Assembly: GCA_963678705.1 (NCBI GenBank)
Contig: OY783221.1
Location: forward strand, 7,936,001 to 8,000,000
DNA length: 64,000 nucleotides
Source of the DNA: Panorpa germanica
Lineage: Eukaryota; Arthropoda; Insecta; Mecoptera; Panorpidae
Reading direction: 5' to 3'
Shown here: piece by piece, positions 35,263-47,784 of the stretch
How positions within the stretch are numbered: the stretch's first letter is position 1
Layout of the letters: each line of letters opens with the position of its first letter
The notes under the pieces: generated by a model
What the model was told of the DNA's origin: nothing
The model's database searches: none
The model's input: the letters and a program-made list of their open reading frames with translations, nothing else
Position numbers and translations under genes: made by a program

Positions 35263-36023
35263 TTGTCAAATTTCGTGCCCTGGTTAATACACCTTATAAG
35301 TTTGAAACTATTTCTTAATAATTATTACTTTAACGACGAAAACTACTAGCATATAATCCATTTTTCTAAACGTCATACGTTTTTAACTTCTCCATAAGAA
35401 TCCAAGTTATTTTCGTCCCGGTTTCAACAAATGACATATTTAAAAATAATCTCAGCACTTCATTAAGAAACCATTGGGGTTTAGTCGTCTTCATCTTACG
35501 AGTGGGTGTGTTCACAAGTATACTACACAACTTTTCTAGCTCCCGCTCCAGCTTCAGCTCCAGCAAGAGATAAATATAATTTAAACGTAACTCGTAACGA
35601 AAATAACTAACTCTGACAAGGTAAGATAAGAAAGGAATAGAGATATATATCTCACTCTTTATTTATATTATATTTCATTTGACAGTTTGACATTTATATA
35701 TTGTATATCTAAATCCACCTATAGTTTACAAATATCTATAAATAGGTATCTGTAAATGTAAATATACAGGGTGTCTACACATTTTAGGGGTGATATGGGG
35801 TTAGTTTTATTTGTAACTACACTCTTAAAAAAACTTTATAAATTTTTAAAACATATTTTAGAACCAGCTGTTAAAGAAAATTGAGATTCATGTATATTAA
35901 TTTTCGCATAGAATTGTTTATCATGTTCAACAAAATTAATAACTGGTTCTTAACTTGTTTATTAAAAACCTTGGTTTATATTTTTGTTTCTCAGCTATGA
36001 TTTTAGTTTGAGTCTAACATAAC
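35263..36023. other. Spacer between two MITE copies
   Basis: Unique AT-rich sequence. ATACAGGGTGTC at about 35763 resembles an arthropod mobile-element end, but no partner was found. No gene is seen. Confidence 0.4.
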
Positions 36024-36271
36024 TACCCAGTAAACAATTTGGAGTCACTTTGACATCATATTGGAAACGCGTATGATTCTTTTGTCATGAAAGAGTTCAT
36101 TTATAGTTCAGTTTCACACAATCGTTCATATGAAATGTCTGTTTTATCGGCTACAGATGACTCAACCTGTCGGAATAGAAATGAAGATAAAGTTGATGCG
36201 AACTATAATTGAAGTGAAATAGTGATAGAAACGTCACAAAAAGGAACACTTCACCAAATGTTTACTGGGTA
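36024..36271 (+). mobile_element. CCCAGTAAAC MITE, copy 2 (244 bp)
   Basis: The body is 36026-36269, flanked by TA. Ends and interior match copy 1 at 35010-35260, with a few substitutions and a small deletion near ACAGATGACTCAACCTGTCG. Confidence 0.78.
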
Positions 36272-36856
36272 TAGCTTAACCATAATGGCGGATTTACTAG
36301 AAGCCTGATTATGCTGTAGACCAAAGCGGCAGATTTTTGGTGCGACATATTTGGGGCCAACATTTCTTTATTGTCTTACATATAATAAAAACATTCATGG
36401 TTATATACCTAAATGTTATTAGGTTCACACAAACAATTCCATATGTAATATATTACGTCACATAGGTTTTGCTGTGGTGCGGGAACAAGTGACATAATCG
36501 TTCGCTAAGTGCACTCAGAAATATACCCAAAAACTATTTCTTTTGCAATCTTAACTAAATCGTTGGATTGTAAAAATAATCTACGAACTGACACATTGTA
36601 GAGAGGTCGATAGAGGCGTCAAAATTTGAATAGCTTACTGGCGTCAAATGTGTAAATCTGCAACTGCTTTACCAAACAAAATGTGGCCGATCCTTCACAA
36701 AACTATTATTTAAAAACGCATTTTCTAAATTAAACTGCAATTATGACAGAACTGTACTTTAACTGACAATTGAAAGAACGACTCTTAAACTATAGAATCT
36801 TTGTCCTTAAATCAAAAATTATTGTTTTAACTGGTAATAACATTTATAATATTTTA

Positions 36857-36925
36857 ACCAGCCAAGTTTATCAATATGTAGTACAGTTTTATAGAAATCA
36901 CGACATGGCTCTCAATCCAATTAGT
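36857..36925 (+). repeat. Terminal fragment of the TA-target MITE family (copies A/B)
   Basis: TTTATCAATATGTAGTACAG followed by TTTTATAGAAATCACGACAT matches the last 65 bp of the elements at 7543-8087 and 27459-28082. The terminal motif itself is degraded (GGCTCTCAATCCAATTA). Confidence 0.5.
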
Positions 36926-36929
36926 CCAA

Positions 36930-38080
36930 CGTGCTAAACACAAAATTTGAATTTCACCTTAATACGCATATTATTTTACATACTAAGAGCCTTATTTTTG
37001 TTACTTTTTCTCTGGCGTCATGCGTCTAACGAACATGGTGGCTAAGACTTGATGTCTTAATGGTTCGTCTACCTTGTCGTCTGCTTTTACCCCAATCAAA
37101 AAGGATTACTTTGGTAGCATGAGCTACAAAACGAAATTCGGTTTCTTTCCAACATATCCAAGCCTGACTGTAGACTTCAATAGAAAAGCTACTAGAGAAT
37201 ATGAATGAATTTTAAGTGCGCTAATATTATAGTAAAAGTAATTGGTGATTATATATGTTACATACAGTAATACATATTAAAATACACCCTGTTTACATAC
37301 AAGGCATCAATACGTCTTACAGAAGTTTAGAACGTGACTCCGGGATCATTCCAGGCATTGTCAAAGTCTCAGCTGTCACATTAAGTAACGCGGTACTCAT
37401 CCCTTAGTTCAAGAATAACCTCCTACAGGGTTGAATTTGAAAACAACTTTTGTAATGCTATAAATAATCTGTTTTCCACGCAGAGAAAAGATTTATGTGA
37501 AAATATGTCTCTGAAAAAGTGATTGAAGGTCCTTTTTCGATATTTTGTTTATTGATTCATAAATAGATATGCCATAAATATAATAATCAATAAGGATAAT
37601 AGATATCTTCTGTGATTTTTATGAATACCTTTGTAAATTTCGGTGTAGGACGGCGAAAACTCTTACGAACAAAGTTGGTAAGATTCCTTGCTACTGATTT
37701 TCCTCAAGTCCATTAGTTCGTGTTTACAGGGATAATATTCATTTATGCGTAAAGAGTGCTAAGACATAATCTGTTCCATTTAGGGAGCTTTCTAATGGGA
37801 ACGTATGAGGAAGCACAAGCTTGCAACAAATCTATTTAAAGATAAAATTACTTTCGTTGTCTCTGTCTTTCTCCATCAAAGACGAAATTGTCTTAAAACA
37901 ATCGTATCTTCAGTGTGCGGCTGCTCTTAACAATCTTACAAATAATTTAATTTAAGTCGACGAAGGATAAAGTTTGATTTCCGAGTCTTATCATCTTCTA
38001 ACAATCTAATCTTGTACTTAAAATCTTTATTCAAAAAACTTCACATTTAAAACAAACATTTCTTTAAAAAATAAAAAGGA
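36930..38080. other. AT-rich stretch, no gene seen
   Basis: It includes a slightly GC-richer part near 37320-37430. No protein-like frame and no shared repeat. Confidence 0.4.
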
Positions 38081-38084
38081 AAAC

Positions 38085-38525
38085 TTTTTGTCTTTTTTAT
38101 CTTTGTGGTTGCTTAATGTCAATCTATCTAGAAAATTAAGTCGCCTGCCATTCCCAGATGGTGAAATGTCCCCCCTTTCCACTCGTGTTCCTGTTTTTCT
38201 TCCTTGTTCTCCAGAAGGTTGTGGGATGTCATTTTGTACCAGTTGGGAAGTGACACGGGATCCCAAACAGGTGTTCCTTTGATTGCATTTCTCCTGGGAA
38301 CAGTGCTAGAGGGTTTTCTTCCTCCCCCTTTAATCCACCTTGTTTCAGAAGCTGAAAACACGTTTCGTCTTGATTCATTGTTCTGTATTATGGTTAAGTC
38401 TGTAATGCATAGTTGGAACCACCGCAAAATATTACAAAAAGGGGATTTTTTGTTCGAGATTTTCTGCAGCAGTTCTTACCCCAGTATCCTTGCCATAAAT
38501 ATGACTACAGGATCTAGATAAAGAT
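38085..38525 (-). other. Unassigned GC-richer patch with overlapping open frames
   Basis: A patch of about 400 bp is clearly richer in GC than its surroundings. Two minus frames (38128-38427, 99 aa; 38027-38266, 79 aa) and one plus frame (38204-38521, 105 aa) are open. The minus frames have protein-like composition: RWIKGGGRKPSSTVPRRNAI in one, and DIPQPSGEQGRKTGTRVERG in the other, continuing in GNGRRLNFLDRLTL. They overlap in different frames, so one may continue the other through a frameshift. No family is recognised. It may be a host pseudogene, a mobile-element fragment or an unannotated exon. Confidence 0.3.
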
Positions 38526-38529
38526 GGTT

Positions 38530-41500
38530 GTGGGTGTTGAATTATATCCGGTTAATAAATCCTTTTAATTATTTCCTTCGTTAATCTAGAAAAATATTAT
38601 TTAAAGCTAATTGTGTAATGCGAGATATGTATTCAATGAAACATAAAATTAATAATACGTGCGTATGAAACAATATTATGAAGAAATTAATATAGAAAAT
38701 ATAGTAAAAAAGTTTTTTTATAAATTAATTAGCGCGGGCTTGTTTAAATTACAAATTCCCATTACTTTTTAAACACACCTCATTTATGATTGCTTTTGGT
38801 ATGTATAGCTGAATATTTACAACGTTATAATAAAGTAAAAATAAACAATTTGAATGCCAAACATAGCACACGAGTTTCCCAAACAACAGAGTGAAGTTTA
38901 TTATTAGTTTATTATAATACCTTAGTCGTCTCCTTCTATAAAGTTTATCAGGGATGGACAAATTTTGAATGTTAAGTTCAACGTGCAATGAATATTCAAT
39001 GAATTCATGTATAAGTATTAAGATATTGTATAAGTATTAAAATATAGTTCACTAGCTACAATCGTAGACAAAAGTATAGTCAGATATTAAGTTTATATCA
39101 GTAAAGAACTCGAACACATTTTTAATTTTTTTTCTTTGTGTTGCAAGTATGTTCTTAAGTTCACCACTGATGCCTTTAAACCTTTTTATCTTTTTTAGTA
39201 ACTTGTCAAATAAACTAAAATAACAGTCAAAAGTTTCCTTAGATATACGTTAAAACGATGCCTTTTTATACATTATAGGTATTTGTTAACATCATATTTA
39301 AATTTTACCAAATTCTGTAGAAAAATAGTTTTACGAATGAGCTATGTTGTTGATAGGGAGCGTGAATATTTAAAATAGTAACCATTAAAAGCACATTATG
39401 TGTACACTAACAAATAATTCAGACTACAAATAAACAAAATCTTGCTCAGCCCTGTTATATACACATACCCTTATGTATATACATAAACTTAAACAAATAT
39501 GTGTGCGAAATTTCCTTTGTAACTTCGGTTTCCTGAAACCCATACTAACTTTATAATTAATTTTATAATCCCTTAAGTTGTTAGTATCAAAACAGGTGTT
39601 TTATTAGTCTAAAATAAATATACAAGAACATAAAGTAAAGGTACAGGAAGGTTCTGTAATACGATTTGCTGTACATTGTGCATACCAGCATGGTGGAAAT
39701 TTATTTTAAATTTGGTTTACGCTTTAAAGTTTTATGTTGTAGCATTAAATAAGATGCCCTACAAAGTGCAAGACAATTTGCTATGTGGAAGTAAAACACT
39801 TTTATGTGAAAGAGCATAAAGACTGTTTTTAGTGCTTTTGTTTTTTGCTCTATGTTGTAAAATTGCTTTCAAAAATGTTCACTTGGTAACTGGCTGAATG
39901 AGTATGATGAACATAGGTGATGGTTCCCTTTGCGCCAACACGAGCCGAGTACCAACATATTCGTACAAATACATGTACGACAAAACGGCTGTGTTTCTAG
40001 GCATTCCCGAGTTGAAATTTTGACCTTATTGACGACCTTAAAGAACCCATTCATTTACATAGGATTTTTGCTCCTTCTTTAGGCCTACATGTGGCAGTTA
40101 TCGGACAAATTACGATGTTTAAGCTCAAATGAGGATAATATTTAAAACCTCATATAAACCTAATCTTTCTCTAACTCATTATTTCATATTAATCCCTTAA
40201 CAATAAAATCCATGTCGTACAGGTATAAATACATTTCTTAACATGTTTTTTGTCCATCTCAGGTTTAAACGAGGTTTACACAATAATAAAATAGCTCGGA
40301 CTTAAAATAAAACGAGAATTATGATTTCAATTAGGATCAAGCGAGGGTTATATAATAATGTTTAGTATGAGACGAGGTTCACTTTACTGTTTTCAGAACG
40401 AAAAGAGGGGCAAAGATCCATTTTGGGATCAGGATAGGTCTAAAATTTCGACTCGGGTTGTTTAACTCTTGACGTGGTTTGAAACGTATAAGTTTTTTTT
40501 ATTCTGTAGTAGTTGATTGTGAATGTAATAATGATGTCATATAGGTGACAATAAAAAGAAGGAACATTGGTCATTTTGGGACTTAAGATGCACACAAATA
40601 AAGAGTACAAGTTACCTTTATATATATTCTTCAAATTTGAAATATTTTTATCTTTAGTCGAAATTTAGAAGAAAGGCTTTGAGATCATACCAGTTTACAT
40701 TTTCCCTTTGGAAAATTTTCTGCAGAATGTAACTTATTTGGTTCTCACCTTCCTTGTACTATATACAACAATATCATGTGTCTCATATAATAAGATAGAT
40801 AAAAAAGGATATGATATAATTAGGAGAGTGCGTCGTTTTTACTACAACATTTTTCCATGGCATCTGAGACAATATCTCTCGACAAACAATGAATGCTTTA
40901 GATACATGTTTTATGACGCAACATCGTTTTATGTCACTCTTCAAGTAACAATTTTTGTTACTTTGTTTTAGGACTTTATTATACCATATCGTATTAACAT
41001 AAAAAATATCATAAAAGCATAATTGGGTAATAAATTGCAACCCCAAAAGTTGCCTAAAAACGAAACTCTGTTTATTTTGAATATCTTCTATCAACGTTTC
41101 AACCGCAACGAATGAGAAATTTACGTCTCAATGATTTTATCACTTATCTCGGGTTTTCTTTGGATACATCCATGGATTTTTGTGAGTAAATATTCATTTG
41201 TGTGAGATTCTTTAAGTTTACTTATTAAAGGGTGGTGTATCAATAGAAACTGACTGTTTTCAATTTGTCGCCATTTTGTGTAATGGACACTTTAGTTATT
41301 GAAGTTTAATATATGCATTCTAGGGGCCCGGGAATTTAGTTATAGAACTTTTCTTGTTTATTTCAATCAATATTTTTTGGTTTAGATAGAATAGTTGTAA
41401 ATCTTTGAATTTTTTTTTGTAAAAGTACAGTTTACAGTAAATATTTCCAAATAGATTAAAAATGAAATTCTGAGGGTGATGAGGGTTCAATACAGATATT

Positions 41501-42640
41501 AACAAAATTAGTTGCAACTGTCAATGAGAAATTATTTAGTTCCATTTTAAGATATTATATAATTTATGTCAATGTTTCTATTTACTGTGTATTCATCATA
41601 TATGAATCTCCCAGAAGCGACTGGGGTACTGTTCATCTTTTTATATTTCCTAATTTTGTCATTTGTTGCTTATATATATACTCACACATATAAAGTATAA
41701 ATATAAAGTTTTATTCAAACAATAAGTTAGTCACCTCTAATTGATACACCTTATATAAATAATTTATAGTTACTATAAAATTTACTGTGCAAGACACTCT
41801 TTGAAAAGAATTAATCAACTATGAATAAATTTAACACAAATTTATTTCGATTTCATCCCGAAGAATAATAAGTTTTTCTTCTACTTACGTAATGCATCTT
41901 CAAATAAAAGATGTCTTTCAAAAATCTCAGAGGTTGCTCGTGCCATAGCATAAATAATATGAAATTCGCTCATTAATTAAAAACGAAACCTCAAATGTAT
42001 CTCTAATTTAATTAATATTTTATTATTTTATTACATTGCCCCAGTTTCGGGGTTTGTGGAAAGAATAAATAAAATCCAATTAAATTTCGTTTAATGGGTA
42101 TTACCTAGACGAAACAAATAATAAAACCTTGTTTATTTAATTAAATGAAATGACAAATATCAAATCCTTAAAGCAGAGAGATTCTTTGCCAAGGTTTACC
42201 TGATGTTTGTTAAGAAAACGATTGTATAATTATTTTGTAAGGTGTTATAAAATAGAACGTCATCGTTGCATAACAATTGCTGTAGGTTACTAGTGTATAC
42301 TTTAATTTATTGTATAAAGAAAACATTTTGATATAAAAATATGATGTAAAATTTTCACGCAAAGAAAACAAAAATTTGTTAGGAACTCTTTATGCGTGGC
42401 TAGCGTAAAATATCTTTCAAGGTTCGACTATTTCAGTATGTGGTTGGAGTTGGATATTGTTCTATTGTATCCTTTGGTCTGGCGAATACAATACTTAGCC
42501 GTGATATTTATTTGAGCTCCAATGAAGCGTGAAAACTACCTGTTTAAATCGCGAGTAGGCAATAACTATTGGCACTTCTATAATATTTCACGGTGTCAGC
42601 TGCGTTCGACATCATTAGCCTAATCAACTGTACAGCGCAA
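38530..42640. other. Long AT-rich stretch, no gene seen
   Basis: I found no convincing repeat shared with the rest of the window. The overlapping frames at 40708-40971 (plus) and 40783-41094 (minus) are chance. Weak, diverged similarity between 40396-40440 and 40549-40590 hints at an old local duplication. Confidence 0.4.
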
Positions 42641-42651
42641 CGTTGTGTTCG

Positions 42652-42695
42652 GTAAGTTCTGTAAGTTCTGCAAGTTCAGCAAGTTCACTAGTTCA
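42652..42695 (+). repeat. Four tandem 9-bp units, GTAAGTTCT and GCAAGTTCA
   Basis: Units GTAAGTTCT, GTAAGTTCT, GCAAGTTCA, GCAAGTTCA run from 42652 to 42687, followed by a partial CTAGTTCA. The first two start with a consensus donor-like GTAAGT, but no exon is evident. Confidence 0.7.
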
Positions 42696-42699
42696 AATT

Positions 42700-44035
42700 A
42701 ATGGATTTGCTATGTTTTGCGTATTGGGAAATTGAAATTTATGCTTAAGGCACAATGATTTTGCAGCTGCGTAAAAAGTTGGAGTGAGGTCAATTAATAT
42801 TAGCTATGTACATGAGCGTCCCCAGAAAATTTGACGAGGGTGTTACATTTTTCCTGGTTACAAAGGACATTTTTTACAGTACATATGGTACTTCGTTATC
42901 CGGGAAGGACGACTCGGGTACTTTTGCAACAGGTCTGGGTTTTTCGGTAATTTATCGATTTAAATTGATAATTCAATAATTTATTTCGCGTGGTACAAGC
43001 TAAGTTTACTAAGCTATCAGGAAGGTAATCATTTTTGCGTGGCAAGTGAAAAATAATAAGAAAATTACCCATACTGAAATTTCCTTCACACCGAGAAGGC
43101 GAGTACAGTGTGCTAGGTTTTATCTGGGTTTATTTTAAATTTGTGAGTAGGAACACTGTCTATTCATATATATGTATGTATGAGTATATATATAAATATC
43201 CTTATATAATTTATTATAGGTGTTTCAAATGAGACGATACCATTTGTATTTAAATAATCTTTTTAATAAATGAAGAAAATGACATTTTTTTTAAAACTTC
43301 TGAATTCATGCATATTATGTGTGGAGTATTACATTGACTTTAAATATTTAACCCCGGAAGTGATACGGATTTTAATATTATGGTCCACTATTCAAAGAAA
43401 TCGTTATAACAAAATACAAAATGATTAATTTTATTTCTTCACACCCTGTTGTTATAAAGCTGTTCGCTTGATGAATTATCTAGATTTATGTTCTTATATT
43501 ATAGCTCTTATAATCGCATACTAATCTACAGGTGTATCTGTACTGTAATTAAATTGCAGCAGCTTGTTGTATGAATAATTTAATATTTGTTCATTAATTA
43601 TGTGTTATTTACAAATTTAACGCTATCTTAACATTGTGATATTACTCATTTACTCTTACACTTCACATAACTGTAATAACGATAATTAAATGCAATTATG
43701 ATCCCATTAATACACTTATTTTAAGTATTGTTTAAAGTTTAAGAGGCTGTGCGCGGTAATATGTACTTGTTTAAAACTAATTAAAATAATTAATTAGCGG
43801 CTACTGCATGCAGTTATATGTTTTACACAATAGCATCTAAATCTGGAGTTTCATTCATATTCAAACATTGTCAGTTTTGGAATAACGTAGCACTGAAAAC
43901 TCAGTACGATGTTTATACAGTTGAAACAGATACAACAGACGAGAAAACAAAATGAAATATAAAATGAAAAATAGTAGTTAATAAAGAATTTATCAAGAGT
44001 TGTTATTACATTTATATTTTGAAGAACACTTCAAG
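42700..44035. other. AT-rich stretch, no gene seen
   Basis: Nothing recognisable beyond short TA-rich runs near 43165-43200. Confidence 0.4.
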
Positions 44036-44039
44036 TTTG

Positions 44040-44400
44040 ATCTTAAAGTCAGATGGTTGAAAATCGATCAAATATAAACTACCTGTGTAGTTTTAAAACA
44101 AAATCGAAAGTTTTAATCACATCTAATATTTCACCATTAAATTTTGATCTTTCTAGATTGATAGGTATAGTACTTGGATAGGACTTGGTAGATATGATCT
44201 AAAGTTCCTAATTCGCCACATTGGCATCTATCGTCAGATTTAATATTAATTTTAAACAGGTGAACTTGAGTTTACAATGATTTCTTTTGATTTTGATTGT
44301 AGTTGATAGAATTTTACTTTAAATTTATTTAAACAATATAATTGACAATTAGAATAATAGTACTTGTTAAGTTGACTCTATATTTGTAAACGTCGCTGTC
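44040..44400 (-). pseudogene. LINE family 2 relic, antisense
   Basis: The complement contains the family 2 tail in broken frames. Blocks corresponding to IRIKSNHCK, KINIKSDDRCQC and NGEILDVIKTF are visible, with substitutions and a stop in the zinc-knuckle region. The 3' UTR is missing or replaced near 44040. More decayed than the copy at 54.9 kb. Confidence 0.55.
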
Positions 44401-44404
44401 TACA

Positions 44405-45670
44405 CATCTACACCGTCACACCAAGCAAGTCTAATGATTTTGTATTTTATTTTAACTGGTTTAGATTTAGAAGACAAGAGATATACTTTTTTGCATATTA
44501 ATATACAGCAGCGTTATCATTTCCATTGAAGATCTTGCAATATATTCCATCAACTTTCCAATACTAAAATTTTAATTAATCCGAAAACTAAATGCTGGTG
44601 TTTAAATTACAAAAAGATATACCAAATGCCACAAATATTTGGGATTGGGACGGAGAGTAAATATTTTAGGGATAAATAATTCCTATTCCCATTATAAACC
44701 CTGAACTACATTTGGCCATTATTACGTCATCCTATAATTGTCATCCTGTTATTTATTCAAGTAGAACTCCCTATTATAATATGATACCTTCTGAACAAAT
44801 ACTTTTCAACACGATATTCCATATATCACGTAAATTGGGGTTCTGTGTTGGTCTGCCCTCGATCAATAATGGACACCATATGGGGATTGTAATACATAAT
44901 ACACAACTACATACGCTATATGTATTATCTTATAAAACGAGGAGGTACATAGAACAAATGGCAACATTTACAAATTTGCTGATAATAAAATTATTTTAAA
45001 CTCAACGCTCTTACTAATGAGGTGAAAAATCTATACCGAGATATACCTTGCCATCTAAAAGAAATCGCAATCGTATAACTAGAACAGCCAAAAAGAACAG
45101 ATTAAAAAATACCTCGTGGGCATGCAATTGCATGTCAGCAGTATCATTACGCAGCTGGCGAATTTAACATAGTAAATATGTACAAAACGCATGATATACT
45201 CGTATAACGAAACATAAAAATGTCAATAAAAATTATCTTAAAGGAATTTATAGTACTATTCAGATAAGAAATTGTCTTACTGCACAAGCATTAAGCTTAA
45301 TAGCTTGCTACAAGCTAGTTTCAAAGTTCATTTTCTACCTCTCACATCTTATTATTTTAAATATATGTGTAAATGTCAATTATAATTGGGTTAACCTATA
45401 GTTGATGCACACTAATTGATATTAAACAAAAAAAACTTTAATTTCAATAAAGTTGCCATGTTTTAATTGTTTCAACATACGGTGTAATTAAAAAATTAAT
45501 AATTAAACATCAACGATATCAAATATAATGTTATCAATATATTTTTGTGATACAATTGAAACAATATGGAGTAAACCTAAAACACAATTAAAACAGCTGG
45601 ATTCAGATTAATCATGAATGAATTTGATATAGCACGCAGCGGCGTGCAGATGAGGGAACTCGATTAAAAT
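44405..45670. other. AT-rich stretch, no recognised gene
   Basis: The 95-aa plus frame at 44712-44999 has mixed composition, but no family is recognised. Nearby frames (KFADNKIILNSTLLTNEVKN near 44975-45035) faintly recall reverse transcriptase, but this is too weak to call. Confidence 0.35.
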
Positions 45671-45674
45671 AGTC

Positions 45675-45778
45675 TTACAAATAAACCTGTTATAAAATTT
45701 ATACAAGGTATAAAGCCTGTCGGGAGAGGCTTATTATAAGTTCATACCTGGTATAAATTTTATAACAGATTTATTAGT
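45675..45778 (+). mobile_element. Foldback element, copy 3
   Basis: Arms TTACAAATAAACCTGTTATA and, at the right, a slightly degraded complement surround the core GCCTGTCGGGAGAGGC. Core orientation matches copy 1 at 8774-8879. Confidence 0.7.
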
Positions 45779-45984
45779 GTTTATAAAACTTGTAAAACGT
45801 TTGATTGCTAATGATACATCGATTGTTTTTATATCGTTAATCGATAATTTATGTGACTAATTAATCAAGCTTTTATAGTTTTGTTTTTTGATTCTTTATA
45901 ATTAGTTGCTTTTGTTTGTAATACTAGCTAGTTTACTATGTTCAATGAAATTTTCACTGTTCTTCAGTGGCGCATGCATACATT

Positions 45985-46175
45985 TTACAGGTGAGGTACA
46001 ATTATTTTATATCTGTCAATCACTTGGCGCCTGTTTCCTTCCACCTCGCTCTCTTGAACCCTCTGGATTGCTTTCCATAAGTTTCCTAGTCGTTCAGTTT
46101 TCATCCATTCTTTCTACATGTCCTTACCATTATAGCTATTTTCTCTTATTTTGCTCCATAAATTTTTCTTTCTCA
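45985..46175 (-). pseudogene. RTE-like LINE C-terminal relic
   Basis: The minus strand reads W, stop, GHVERMDEN, stop, TTRKLMESNPEGSRERGGRK. The order GHVERMDEN followed by PEGxRxRGGRK is characteristic of the C-terminus of RTE-type LINEs. Two stops show decay. Same family as the relic at 4835-5160, or a close one. The plus frame at 45906-46256 is its shadow. Confidence 0.66.
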
Positions 46176-46946
46176 AATTCGCAAGAGATAACAATTGCTC
46201 TTCCTCAAAGCATAAGTCACCTACACAATTCCCTTATAAGATACAGTAAAAGATAGTTACATTTTAACTGAAAATAAACTGGACTATATAAACATAAAAA
46301 AGTCTTAGATTCTCTGTTGTATTTTTATATGTCCGCCTCTGTTGCCTCAACTCATATCTTGTTTATTCATCGCCATTGAAATCCAAAACGAGTTGCACGA
46401 AATCCAGGCTAACGCTTCAAACATTTAATTACGTCGTTCAAATATACGAGTTGTACATATTGAAACAATAGGGTAGTGCCGACTTAACTGAAGTGTGTAT
46501 GTAGGATGTTAACAGCAAACAGGTAAAATGAATGTGATAATAATGGAAGATAAATAAAGGTTTATTTAACAGTGGGTTAACTAATTTTGAAAAACAACAT
46601 TTATATATTATGACAGAATTTTTTTTTTAATAATCTCTTCAAAATGAAATATAAACTAACAGTTAGGAAAATCAGGCGCTGTGCACTTTGGGTAGGCAAC
46701 ATTTTTTATTAGTTACATTATAAAAATCGTACCAGATTGAACCTTAATGTATTTACAGTCTAACAATGATTAATAATAAGTATCATCGTAATACATAATG
46801 GTACCTGTTCCTTTTTTGACAATAATCATAAAGATTTACAGATGACTGCGTCAGTAACGAATTTTTGACATGAATTTTTTACCATACTCGATTTTTAAAT
46901 ATATATTTTAGACAATTTTATACAAAAATAATAATTATTAATTATA

Positions 46947-47572
46947 ACATGAGAAGGATTGCCAGATTTAGATTGGGAAACGAAGAGAAAGGAAACAGAT
47001 ACTGAGCAAATAGTGAGGAAAGGATGTGCAGAGTGTGCGGAACGGAGTTTGAAACACTGCAGCACATTAAGTTTTCTTGTCAGAAAAAAGTAATGAGCGA
47101 GAAGAATATTGTGCAGTTGTTAAAGGGAGGCAGTGAAGGGAAGAGGTGGATGGTGGAAATAGAGAAAAGGAACGAGGAAAGAAATCTTCCCCCACGAGGA
47201 AAGGATGTGTAGAGTATGCGGAACGAAGTTTGAAACACTGGAGCACATTAAGTTTTCTTGTCAGAAAAGAGTAATGAGCGAGAAGAATGTTGTGCAGTTA
47301 TTAAAGGGAAGCAGTGAAGGGAAGAGGTGGATGGCGGAAATAGAGAAAAGGAACGAGGAAAGAAATCCTCGTAACGCCAGAGCAGAAGTGATTTTAATCT
47401 CAAGTGACAAAGAGATGAAGAGACAAAGAAGACAAGAGGTGTAGATCTTTTTTTTTTGGAATTGGAATGTAATTAAATCTTTTGGAATATATTAAGCACA
47501 ATGATATGTAATATATGGATTTAGGGCGGAAGAATGTAGTGCCTAATGGCATAAACATTACAATAAATAATA
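46947..47572 (+). pseudogene. LINE family 1: truncated insertion with 14-bp target duplication
   Basis: The plus strand from 46949 reads MRRIARFRLGNEEKGNRY, a stop in place of the expected tryptophan, then EERMCRVCGTEFETLQHIKF and SCQKK. This gives a C-X2-C-X8-H-X4-C finger. Then comes LLKGGSEGKRWMVEIEKRNE. A segment of 181 bp containing the finger and the following basic region is duplicated in tandem. The 3' UTR ends near AATGGCATAAACATTACAAT. The 14-bp AATTATTAATTATA flanks both sides (46933-46946, 47573-47586), as expected of target-primed reverse transcription. The copy is 5'-truncated and lacks the RT domain. Confidence 0.78.
47018..47380 (+). repeat. 181-bp tandem duplication inside a LINE tail
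   Basis: Unit 1 (47018-47198) and unit 2 (47199-47379) differ at few sites (for example GTGTGCGG versus GTATGCGG). Each holds one complete CCHC finger. Unit 1 ends in CTTCCCCCACGAGG, where the duplication shifts frame. Unit 2 then continues into RNARAEVILISSDKEMKRQR. Confidence 0.85.
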
Positions 47573-47784
47573 AATTATTAATTATATTAAATGTTCACAT
47601 AAACTTCACTTTTCAATCAGGGCGGATTATTTCTTTTGAAACGAACAAGGGGGCATCAACAATCATGCGTACCACTTTTGACTAAAATCTCCTGAATTTA
47701 AATTAAAAGAATTGACGTTAAAGGCATTCGATCGTCATCTTGAAAATTTGGATGTAATCTGTTTTTTTTTATATATCTTCAAAA

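Noticed and set aside
35612-35630. CAAGGTAAGAT
   Set aside because: Purine-rich upstream context; no acceptor.
40396-40590. Possible 150-bp tandem duplication sharing CATTTTGGGA
   Set aside because: Only short words are shared; similarity is too weak to call without an alignment score.
44712-44999. 95-aa plus frame, and adjacent KFADNKIILNS peptide as a reverse-transcriptase YADD motif
   Set aside because: Only a few residues resemble the RT catalytic box and the catalytic DD pair is not kept; neighbouring sequence does not continue the domain.
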